From NCBI GenBank assembly GCA_963974055.1, contig CAXBCP010000045.1:1-31536 (forward strand): a stretch of 31,536 bases of DNA, written 5' to 3'. The notes below the pieces were generated by a model. The model saw nothing but the letters and a program-made list of their open reading frames with translations, made no database searches and was not told where the DNA came from. Below, one piece after another: positions 25,129 to 31,536 of this stretch. The DNA is from CAXBCP01 sp963974055. Lineage in GTDB: Bacteria; Pseudomonadota; Alphaproteobacteria; MPNO01; UBA830. The position numbers and the translations under genes were made by a program. Each line of letters begins with the position of its first letter. Position 1 is the first letter of the stretch.

Positions 25129-26097
25129 CTATGCCGAAAATTCGATCTTGCACCGTTCCGTCGTCGTCACCAGGGCTTCGCGCACCCCGGGGTCCATCGC
25201 GGAATGCCCGGCATCCGGGACGATAATCATTTCGGAACCGGGCCAGGCGCGGTGCAGTTCGTCCGCCGTCGCGATCGGGCAGATCATATCGTAGCGGCCC
25301 TGGATGATCTTGCACGGCAAATGGGTAACGGCCCCGATATTGTCGAGCAGCGCGTTTTCCGACATGAAATTGCCGTTGATGAAATAATGCGTCTCGATCC
25401 GCGCAAGCGCATAGGCGAGATCGTCTTCGCCGAAGGCCGCAACGGTTTCGGGGCTTGGGTGCAGGGTCGAACAGGCGCCTTCATAGCGGCTCCAGGCGCG
25501 GGCGGCAGGCAGATGGACCCTGGGATCGGCATCGAGCAGGCGGCGATAGAAATTTTTCAGGATATCGCCGTGTTCGTTTTCCGGCAGGACCGAGACGAGG
25601 TCGCGCCATGCTTCCGGGAAGACGGTTTTGAGCCCGTACAGGAACCAGTCTATTTCGACCGGCCGCCCGAGGAATATGCCGCGGATGACCAGACCCATGC
25701 AGCGGTCGGGATGAGCCTCGGCATAGGCAAGCGCGAGCGTGCTGCCCCACGAGCCGCCGAACAGCAGGAACTGCTTGATCCCGAGATGTTCGCGCAGGCG
25801 TTCGATATCCGCGACCAGGTCGGCGGTGGTGTTGTTCGTCAGGTCCCCCCGCGGCGTCGAACGCCCGGCGCCGCGCTGGTCGAAAACGATTATCCGGTAG
25901 GTGCTGGGATCGAAAAACCGCCGGTGAACCGCCGTCGCCCCGGCGCCCGGGCCGCCATGCAGGAACAGAACCGGCAGGCCGCCGGGATGACCGGACTGTT
26001 CCCAGTACATCGTATGCGTCTCGTCCAGCGCCAGCATGCCGGTGTCATACGGCTCGATTGACGGGTAAAGTTGATCGCGGAGGCGCCGCTCGATCAC
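25129..26097 (-). CDS. pip: Prolyl aminopeptidase (proline iminopeptidase, S33 family)
   Basis: The enzyme releases N-terminal proline from peptides. The 322-aa product has the oxyanion motif HGGPG (47-51), DQRGAGRSTP (73-82), the nucleophile Ser116 in GGSWGS, and a C-terminal DAGHS carrying the catalytic His. These residues are those of the bacterial prolyl aminopeptidase subfamily. Start is GTG 26097. It is divergent from the SNase-like gene across 89 bp. Confidence 0.94.
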   Translation of the reverse strand: MIERRLRDQLYPSIEPYDTGMLALDETHTMYWEQSGHPGGLPVLFLHGGPGAGATAVHRRFFDPSTYRIIVFDQRGAGRSTPRGDLTNNTTADLVADIERLREHLGIKQFLLFGGSWGSTLALAYAEAHPDRCMGLVIRGIFLGRPVEIDWFLYGLKTVFPEAWRDLVSVLPENEHGDILKNFYRRLLDADPRVHLPAARAWSRYEGACSTLHPSPETVAAFGEDDLAYALARIETHYFINGNFMSENALLDNIGAVTHLPCKIIQGRYDMICPIATADELHRAWPGSEMIIVPDAGHSAMDPGVREALVTTTERCKIEFSA

Positions 26098-26171
26098 GTT
26101 TTCTGCTCCGGCAAATGAAGATCCTGATCAAAATTTAACCGCCCTGGCGCAGGACGCGCGGCGGCGGCGGG

Positions 26172-26186
26172 CTATATTAGCGCTGC
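26172..26186 (+). promoter_or_regulatory. -10 element of a likely leaderless transcript
   Basis: CTATATTAGCG (26172-26182) contains a -10 candidate TATATT (26173-26178) that lies 8 nt before the ATG at 26187. There is no ribosome-binding site. The same 11-mer precedes the CoA-transferase at 19606-19616. No clear -35 is seen at 17-18 bp upstream. Confidence 0.5.
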
Positions 26187-27056
26187 ATGATGGCGAGGCA
26201 AGTGCGAAGCAAAATGGCAATCACGGCGGGAATCAGCAGCAGCACACAATCGGCAGGCGTGGCCGCGTCTGTTCCCCTGTTTGTCGTCATGCTTGCCATT
26301 GCGCCCGTCGGCGGCGGCGGCGCAGGGGCACGGACGCTGCCGGCCAAGAACCCGGACGCCGTCGCATCCGCCCTGGTGATACGGGTCGTGGACGGCGACA
26401 CCGTCATGCTCGACACCGGTGCCGAAGTGCGGCTGACGGGGATACAGGCGCCCAAACTGCCGCTCGGCCGTGCAGGATTTCGCCCGTGGCCGCTTGCCGC
26501 GGAAGCGAAGGCGGCGATGGAACAGATGAGCCTGCGCCGCCGGGTGCGGCTGGAATATCCGGGCCGCCGCCATGACCGCTGGGGCCGGCTCCTGGCCCAT
26601 GTCCATGCCGGCGACACCTGGCTGCAACGGGAGATGCTGCTGAAGGGCCTGGCGCGGGTCTACACGTTCCCCGACAACCGCGCGCAGGCGGCCGATCTGT
26701 ATGCGGCCGAACGCACCGCGCGGGCGAAGCGGCACGGGATATGGGCGCTGGACTGGTACCGGCTGCTAACAGCGGAGGAAGCCGGGTCGCGAATCGGCAC
26801 CTTCCAGATCGTGGAAGGCGCCCCGAAAAAAGTCGCAATCGTCAGGGGCAGGGCCTATCTCAACTACGGAGCCGACTGGAAGACGGATTTCACCGTCTCG
26901 ATTGCGCCCCGGCATTTGAAACTTTTCCGGGCATCTGGCGTTGATATATTGTCGATGCAGAATCAGCGGCTGCGCGTCCGCGGCTGGATCGTCCGCCGCA
27001 ACGGCGCAATGATCGCCGTCACGCACCCGGAACAGATTGAGAAGTTAACGCCGTGA
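26187..27056 (+). CDS. SNase-fold (thermonuclease-like) exported protein with altered active site
   Basis: The 289-aa product has an N-terminal hydrophobic segment (about 22-41), probably a signal anchor, and a staphylococcal-nuclease domain (about 62-180). Of the SNase catalytic residues, the Ca ligands VVDGDTV (Asp69, Asp71) and the arginines Arg82 and Arg134 are in place. The positions of Asp40 and Glu43 read Gln87 and Lys90 (GIQAPK). Both the third Ca ligand and the general base are thus replaced, so ordinary nuclease activity is doubtful. Residues 185-289 form an extra domain of unknown function. A second start, ATG 26214, is possible. The stop overlaps the M48 gene as GTGA. Confidence 0.82.
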   Translation: MMARQVRSKMAITAGISSSTQSAGVAASVPLFVVMLAIAPVGGGGAGARTLPAKNPDAVASALVIRVVDGDTVMLDTGAEVRLTGIQAPKLPLGRAGFRPWPLAAEAKAAMEQMSLRRRVRLEYPGRRHDRWGRLLAHVHAGDTWLQREMLLKGLARVYTFPDNRAQAADLYAAERTARAKRHGIWALDWYRLLTAEEAGSRIGTFQIVEGAPKKVAIVRGRAYLNYGADWKTDFTVSIAPRHLKLFRASGVDILSMQNQRLRVRGWIVRRNGAMIAVTHPEQIEKLTP

Positions 27057-28525
27057 ACCTTACCCGATCCCTTGCCATCGCCCTGACCACCGCCGGCATT
27101 CTTGCAGCGACCCTGTCCGGATGCGCGAAAAACCCCGCGACCGGCGGCACCGCCTTTACGGGCGGATTGTCCCAGGATCAGGAGATCCGGATGGGGCGGG
27201 AAAATCATCCCAAGATCATCAAGGAATTCGGCGGCGAATACGGCACCGCCGACCTGAAACGCTATGTCGACGGGATCGGGCAGCTTCTGGCCAACACCGC
27301 GGAGCGGCGGGACCTGAAATTCACCTTCACGGTTCTCAATTCGGACATCGTCAACGCCTTCGCCACCCCGGGCGGATACGTTTATATCACCCGCGGCCTG
27401 ATGGCGCTGGCCGACAGCGAAGCCCAGCTTGCCGGGGTTCTGGCCCATGAAATCGGCCATATCACGGCGCTTCACCATGCGCGGCGCCACGGCCAGTCGC
27501 TGCTGGCGAATATCGGGCTTGCCGCGGTCGGTATCCTGGGCGGACAATCCGCGGCCCAGCTGGGGCAGATCGGCGCGGTATCGCTGCTCCAGGGCTTTTC
27601 GCGCGAAAACGAATACGAAGCCGACGAGCTCGGCGTCAGGTACCTGTCCCGCGCCGGGTTCGATCCGGCGGCGATGGCGGGCTTCCTGTCCAAGCTGCGC
27701 GCGGATTCCCGCCTCAGTGCGCTTCGGCGCGGCGAATCGCCCGATGCCGTCGATCAGTTCAACTACCTCGCCACGCATCCGGCCCCGGTCGCGCGGGTCC
27801 AGCGGGCGACCGCGCTGGCGCGCGACAAGAACGTCCGGAACCCGATGACCGCGCGCGATATATACCTGTCGAAGCTGGACGGCATCCTGTACGGCAGCGA
27901 TCCCGACGAGGGCTTTATTCGCGGGCGCGATTTCCTGCATCCGAATCTGCGTTTCGCATTCCAGGTGCCGCCGGGATTCAGCCTGTTCAATTCCAGCCGG
28001 GCGGTCCTGGCCTTCGGGCCCGACAAATCGCGCATCATATTCGACCGGGCGCCCAAACCCGCCGACGGATCGATGGAATACTATCTCGGCCGCATATGGG
28101 GCGCGAAACTGCGGCTGCAAAACCTTGAAACCATCAAGGTGAACGGGCTCGACGCCGCAACGGCGACGGCGCAGGTGCGCACGAACGAGGGCAATTTCGA
28201 TGCGCGGCTGGTTGCGTATCGCGTCGACCAGCAGACCATCTACCGGCTGATGTTTCTCACCCCGGGCAACCAGACGGCCCGCCTGTCGACCGAATTGCGG
28301 CGCACGACATACAGCTTCCGCCGCCTGAGCGCATCCGAAGCCGCGCAGCTTCGACCGCTTGTCCTCAAAATCGTTGAGGTCCGCAGCGGCGATACCGTGC
28401 AGAGCCTGGCGCAGCGGATGCCCTATGCCGATTTCAAGGTCGAACGGTTCGAAGTCCTGAACGGCATATCCCGCAACGACCGGCTGGAACCGGGCATGAA
28501 GCTCAAGATCGTGACGACGAACTGA
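27053..28525 (+). CDS. M48-family metalloprotease lipoprotein with C-terminal LysM-like domain (BepA-like)
   Basis: The 490-aa product starts with a lipoprotein signal whose lipobox LSGC places the lipidated Cys at 24. The peptidase domain has the zinc motif HEIGH (132-136) and ENEYEADELG (185-194) with the third ligand Glu. Near the C-terminus VRSGDTVQSLAQRM to PGMKLKIV (about 447-488) resembles a LysM domain, which would bind peptidoglycan. Such proteases, like BepA/YfgC, degrade or help assemble outer-membrane proteins. The GTG start overlaps the SNase-like gene by 4 nt. The 3' end overlaps the convergent SLOG gene by 23 bp. Confidence 0.9.
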   Translation: MNLTRSLAIALTTAGILAATLSGCAKNPATGGTAFTGGLSQDQEIRMGRENHPKIIKEFGGEYGTADLKRYVDGIGQLLANTAERRDLKFTFTVLNSDIVNAFATPGGYVYITRGLMALADSEAQLAGVLAHEIGHITALHHARRHGQSLLANIGLAAVGILGGQSAAQLGQIGAVSLLQGFSRENEYEADELGVRYLSRAGFDPAAMAGFLSKLRADSRLSALRRGESPDAVDQFNYLATHPAPVARVQRATALARDKNVRNPMTARDIYLSKLDGILYGSDPDEGFIRGRDFLHPNLRFAFQVPPGFSLFNSSRAVLAFGPDKSRIIFDRAPKPADGSMEYYLGRIWGAKLRLQNLETIKVNGLDAATATAQVRTNEGNFDARLVAYRVDQQTIYRLMFLTPGNQTARLSTELRRTTYSFRRLSASEAAQLRPLVLKIVEVRSGDTVQSLAQRMPYADFKVERFEVLNGISRNDRLEPGMKLKIVTTN

Positions 28526-28985
28526 CGCGATCGAGAACCGCCCCCAGCAAGTCGGCGGCGGCAGCCGACGTTCCGGGACGCGAACTTTCGCGGGGTCCCG
28601 CGACGTTCAGTACCCCGATCCGTTCCGTTTCGATCCACGCACAGATGCGGGCCACCGCCTGGGCGGCGGAAACGCCGTCCAGATCGAGCGTCAGAAAACG
28701 CTTTCCCGTTTTCCGGGCGTGTTTTTCCGTCGCCTTCGTTCCCCCCGAAAGCGGCCCATGCGCCAGGATCAGGGTGGCGTCCGCCTCGGCAACGTTCCGG
28801 CGGGTGCGGTCCAGGTAGTTCGCCGAATCCAGCTCCGTCAAAGGGTAGCGCGCCGGGATGGGGCCGTCTTCGGCCCGGCGGCCGCGCGGGCACCAGCCGC
28901 CGCAGGGAAACGCGCGGCTCAGCGCGGCGTCGAGCGCGCCCCTGTCGATTCCGGTCTGGCCGCCCGATATCAGCTTTCTGAGCAT
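28503..28985 (-). CDS. Putative molybdenum carrier / SLOG-type (YpsA-like) protein
   Basis: The 160-aa protein has a Rossmann-like start LISGGQTGIDRGAL (5-18), then FPCGGWCPRGRRAEDG and YPLTEL, and later LILAHGPLSGGTKAT. This matches the family named putative molybdenum carrier, related to SLOG/YpsA nucleotide-binding proteins. Members bind nucleotides or molybdopterin-like ligands; some SLOG proteins act with nucleotide-based defence systems, but nothing here shows that. ATG 28985 with AGGG 7 nt upstream is preferred to the TTG at 29003. Confidence 0.8.
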   Translation of the reverse strand: MLRKLISGGQTGIDRGALDAALSRAFPCGGWCPRGRRAEDGPIPARYPLTELDSANYLDRTRRNVAEADATLILAHGPLSGGTKATEKHARKTGKRFLTLDLDGVSAAQAVARICAWIETERIGVLNVAGPRESSRPGTSAAAADLLGAVLDRVSSSSRS

Positions 28986-29057
28986 GCCGAACCCTAGGAA
29001 CAATTGCCGTTCATCGCAATTGCGGCTTTTGTTTCATGCGCTTAGGGTTCCGGCATG
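28983..29057. promoter_or_regulatory. Divergent promoter region framed by an inverted repeat that includes both start codons
   Basis: The left arm CATGCCGAACCCTAG (28983-28997) and right arm CTTAGGGTTCCGGCATG (29041-29057) are inverted copies apart from one extra base in the spacer and one or two end changes. Each arm contains the AGGG ribosome site and the ATG of the gene leading away from it. Between them CAATTGC (29001-29007) and GCAATTG (29016-29022) form a second inverted repeat with an 8-nt spacer, a good operator candidate. Confidence 0.5.
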
Positions 29058-30884
29058 ATGCAGGATGATCTTCCTCCGACCGCGGGGCGGACGAAACGCG
29101 GCCGCATAAAATCTTCGCTCACGACGGCGCTCGTGTTCGGCTTCGGCACGTTGATCCTGGTCGGGATGATTCTGGTCCAGGGCATATCGATGTGGAGCGC
29201 GCAAAAGAACACGCGCGAATTGCTGGCGGAAAACGCACAGTTCGCCGTGCTGTCGCTGGTGCGCGAAACCAGGCGGCGGCTGGCGCCGGTCGGGGAACTG
29301 AACGAATACATCACCCGGTTGATCGATTCCGGCCAGATCGACATCGACGACGCCGATACCCTCGGCGAAGCGTTGCTGACGGCAATGGCGGGAACGGACC
29401 AGGTTTTCGGGATGGCCTTTATATATGCCGACGGAACGTCCGTTCGGGTGCGCCGCGCCCGCGGCGTTCTGCCGCCGGATCCGCTGAATACGAGCATCGA
29501 AAACATTCGCGCAATTGCGGAAGCCAGGACAAAGTACCAGCCGTACTGGAGCAAACCGATATGGATCGAGCAGATCAGGTCCACCGTTATTTCCGTCCGG
29601 ACGCCCATCCGGGAAGGCAAACGTTTCCGCGGCGTTCTGGCCTCGGTGGTAACGGTGAATGCGCTTTCGAGATTCATCGCGCGGTCCGGAAACCTGCCGC
29701 TGGCGGATAACCGCTTTGTCCTGTTCGGCCGCGATCACGTGCTTGCGCACCGGTTGATGGAAGAGGGAAATTTCGCGCGCCAGCCCGACATACCGTTGCC
29801 GCATCTGGATCAGGTGGGCGACCCGGTTCTTGCCAGGCTGTGGGATACCCGGAACCGTCGCCGGCTGCTGCTCGACCTGGACGAGAACACAAATGGGCAC
29901 GGCATGCACATTGACGGGGAAAACCATATTTTCCTCTACCGTGAACTGGCGGGCTTCGGCGATACGCCGTTTACAGTAGGGATTTATGCAGGGCCGGATG
30001 ACGGCCTCGGCGCCGAATTCCGCCGTCTGATCTGGGCGGGAATCGCGGGCGGGGCGGTTATCGTCATCTGTGTACTGGGGGCCGTGTTTCTGGGTCGCCG
30101 GATCAGCGCGCCAATCCGCGCCCTTGCTGCCGGGTCGACCGCCATTGCCGGCCTGAATCTGGAACATGTCACGCGCCTGCGGCCGAGCCGGCTGCGCGAA
30201 CTGGACGAGGCGGCCGATGCCTTCAACCGGATGACCGCCGGCCTGCGCTGGTTCGAGACCTATGTTCCGCACCAACTGGTGCGGCGGCTGATGTCGCGGG
30301 ATGCGCCGGTCGAATCCGAACAGATGCAGATCACCGTCATGTTCACCGACATAGTCGGCTTTTCGACCCTGTCCGAAAACATTCCGGCGTCGGAAACCGC
30401 CGCAATGCTGAACGAGCATTTCGCAATACTCGTCGCCTGTATCGAAGCGGAAGGCGGCACCGTGGACAAATATATCGGGGATTCCGTGATGGCGTTCTGG
30501 GAACCGGACGACTCCGGGATCGACGTCGACCGCGCACTCCGCGCCGCCCTGCAGATCCGCGACCACGTCACCGAGGACAACCGCAAACGGCGCCTGGAAA
30601 ACCGCGTCGCGCCGAAAGTTCGCATCGGTATTCACACCGGCAACGCGATTGTCGGCAATATCGGCGCGCCCGGCCGCGTGAATTACACCCTGGTCGGGGA
30701 TTCGGTGAATATCGCCGCGCGGCTCGAACAGCTCTGCAAGGAAATCGGCGCCGATTCAGACGCGAAAATCCTGGTCAGCGGCGCGACCGTCAAGCTGGCG
30801 GCGGACGAATACGGGTTCCTCCACCACGGCAGGCACGATGTCCGCGGCCGATCGGAAAGCATCGACGTCTGGTCGATCGGATAG
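29055..30884 (+). CDS. Membrane-bound class III adenylate/guanylate cyclase with extracytoplasmic sensor and HAMP
   Basis: The 609-aa product has a first membrane helix (about 22-46), a periplasmic sensor domain (about 47-322, not further recognised but dCache-like in size), a second helix (about 326-347), a HAMP-like linker (about 348-395) and a class III cyclase domain (about 424-605). The metal ligands Asp432 (FTDIVGFS) and Asp476 (KYIGD), base-selecting Lys472 and Thr545, and transition-state residues Asn552 and Arg556 are all present, so it should be active. Lys plus Thr points to cAMP rather than cGMP. It is followed by a strong terminator. Confidence 0.92.
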   Translation: MMQDDLPPTAGRTKRGRIKSSLTTALVFGFGTLILVGMILVQGISMWSAQKNTRELLAENAQFAVLSLVRETRRRLAPVGELNEYITRLIDSGQIDIDDADTLGEALLTAMAGTDQVFGMAFIYADGTSVRVRRARGVLPPDPLNTSIENIRAIAEARTKYQPYWSKPIWIEQIRSTVISVRTPIREGKRFRGVLASVVTVNALSRFIARSGNLPLADNRFVLFGRDHVLAHRLMEEGNFARQPDIPLPHLDQVGDPVLARLWDTRNRRRLLLDLDENTNGHGMHIDGENHIFLYRELAGFGDTPFTVGIYAGPDDGLGAEFRRLIWAGIAGGAVIVICVLGAVFLGRRISAPIRALAAGSTAIAGLNLEHVTRLRPSRLRELDEAADAFNRMTAGLRWFETYVPHQLVRRLMSRDAPVESEQMQITVMFTDIVGFSTLSENIPASETAAMLNEHFAILVACIEAEGGTVDKYIGDSVMAFWEPDDSGIDVDRALRAALQIRDHVTEDNRKRRLENRVAPKVRIGIHTGNAIVGNIGAPGRVNYTLVGDSVNIAARLEQLCKEIGADSDAKILVSGATVKLAADEYGFLHHGRHDVRGRSESIDVWSIG

Positions 30885-30900
30885 CGCATCGAAACCATAG

Positions 30901-30933
30901 AAAAAGGCCCGTCGGACGGACGGGCCTTTTTTT
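30901..30933. terminator. Bidirectional intrinsic terminator
   Basis: GGCCCGTC (30906-30913) and GACGGGCC (30919-30926) form a perfect 8-bp GC stem with a 5-nt loop. It is flanked by AAAAA before and TTTTTTT after, extending the pairing to about 13 bp. It can terminate the cyclase transcript on the plus strand and the carD transcript on the minus strand, which converge here. Confidence 0.92.
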
Positions 30934-30951
30934 AATTCGTCGCCAGGCGGA

Positions 30952-31536
30952 CTATCCGCCCAGCACGGTCTCCAGCTTTTCGGTCGCCGCGGCGACATCC
31001 AGCTTTTCGACCAGCGCATATTCGTTCACCAGCCGTTCCAGCGCGGCTTCGTACATCTGGCGTTCGCTGTAGGACTGTTCCGGCTGTCCCGGCGCCCGGT
31101 AGAGATCCCGCACGACCTCGGCAATCGCGACCGGGTCGCCGCTATTGATCTTCGCCTCGTATTCCTGGGCGCGGCGGCTCCACATGGTCCGTTTCGAACG
31201 GGCGCGGCCTTTCAGGGTGCCGATGACCGACATCATCTTTTCCTTCGAACTGATCTTGCGCAGCCCGGAATCGACAACCTTGTCGACGGGCACCCGCAGG
31301 GTCATTTTTTCGGAATCGAACAGGATGACGAAAAGCTGAAGATTAAATCCGGCAATTTCCTGTTTTTCGACGCCGGTGACCTTGCCGACGCCATGCGTCG
31401 GATAGACCACATAATCACCCCGCGTGAAGGGCAGTTTCTTCGCCGGCTTCTTTGCCGCAGGTTTCGCGGCGGAGTTCGGGGCGGGCTTCGCAGCAGGTTT
31501 CGGGGCCGCTTTCGCCGGCGCCGCAGCCTTGGCAAC
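30952..31536 (-). CDS. carD: CarD-family transcriptional regulator (5' end outside window)
   Basis: CarD proteins bind RNA polymerase beta and upstream promoter DNA and tune initiation, notably at rRNA promoters. The visible 194 codons run open to the window edge. The polymerase-interaction domain starts at LPFTRGDYVVYPTHGVGKV and is followed by the helical DNA-binding domain with EKMMSVIGTLKGRARSKRTMWSRRAQEYEAKI. The first 37 or so residues are a low-complexity Ala/Lys/Pro tail, as in other alphaproteobacterial CarD proteins. A shorter start at 31410 would remove part of the core fold, so it is not used. The true start lies beyond 31536. Confidence 0.93.
   Translation of the reverse strand, partial: VAKAAAPAKAAPKPAAKPAPNSAAKPAAKKPAKKLPFTRGDYVVYPTHGVGKVTGVEKQEIAGFNLQLFVILFDSEKMTLRVPVDKVVDSGLRKISSKEKMMSVIGTLKGRARSKRTMWSRRAQEYEAKINSGDPVAIAEVVRDLYRAPGQPEQSYSERQMYEAALERLVNEYALVEKLDVAAATEKLETVLGG

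Noticed and set aside
28503..28985. Defence island marker (SLOG protein)
   Set aside because: No effector, helicase or nuclease partner lies beside it; the neighbours are a housekeeping protease and a cyclase.
30952..31410. Shorter CarD starting at 31410
   Set aside because: The conserved LPFTRGDYVVYP start of the domain lies upstream in the same frame, which stays open to the window edge.

Overview
The window is high-GC, gene-dense DNA with short intergenic gaps and many ATGA, GTGA or TTGA stop/start overlaps. The CarD homologue with an Ala/Lys/Pro-rich N-terminal tail, the CbtA/CbtB pair and the overall gene style suggest a free-living alphaproteobacterium, probably Rhodospirillales-like. 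That placement is inference from gene content. No phage, insertion sequence, CRISPR array or integrase was seen; this looks like ordinary chromosome.

Region 1 (1-7175) handles cobalt and vitamin B12. An outer-membrane beta-barrel protein has a promoter overlapped by a perfect Zur-like palindrome. It is followed by CbtB and CbtA (predicted cobalt uptake) and then by the genes that assemble the nucleotide loop of cobalamin: cobT, cobS, the alpha-ribazole phosphatase cobC, the threonine-phosphate decarboxylase cobD and the cobinamide kinase cobU. A galE lies upstream in the cobU transcription unit. No corrin-ring genes and no cobalamin riboswitch are visible here. Three of the cob genes appear to start with TTG.

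Region 2 (7306-14322) is acyl-CoA metabolism. After an alpha/beta hydrolase comes a DmdB/LvaE-like acyl-CoA ligase. Divergent from it is a five-gene operon: PaaG-like crotonase, SDR, ACAD10/11-like acyl-CoA dehydrogenase, APH-fold kinase and a DUF6285-like small protein. The set resembles the Pseudomonas putida lva (levulinate) pathway, in which a 4-hydroxyacyl-CoA is phosphorylated and then dephosphorylated/eliminated to an enoyl-CoA. This is the most interesting metabolic module in the window.

Region 3 (14412-19601) has a secreted redoxin, a RidA protein and a TroABCD/SitABCD-type Mn/Zn ABC importer. The importer is preceded by an MntR-like inverted repeat, and its first permease carries a cytoplasmic tail resembling a DtxR/MntR repressor domain.

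Region 4 (19620-26097) is mixed: a CaiB/BaiF CoA-transferase overlapping a Nu-class GST, a Sel1-SLT lytic transglycosylase, a membrane-anchored DnaQ-like exonuclease, a DUF1932 dehydrogenase, tRNA-Arg(CCU), a PagL-like lipid A deacylase and a prolyl aminopeptidase.

Region 5 (26187-31536) has an SNase-fold protein with substituted catalytic positions overlapping an M48 lipoprotein protease, a SLOG/molybdenum-carrier-like protein, a membrane class III adenylate cyclase with a strong terminator, and the 5'-truncated carD. The promoters of the SLOG protein and the cyclase face each other inside a near-perfect inverted repeat that contains both start codons.
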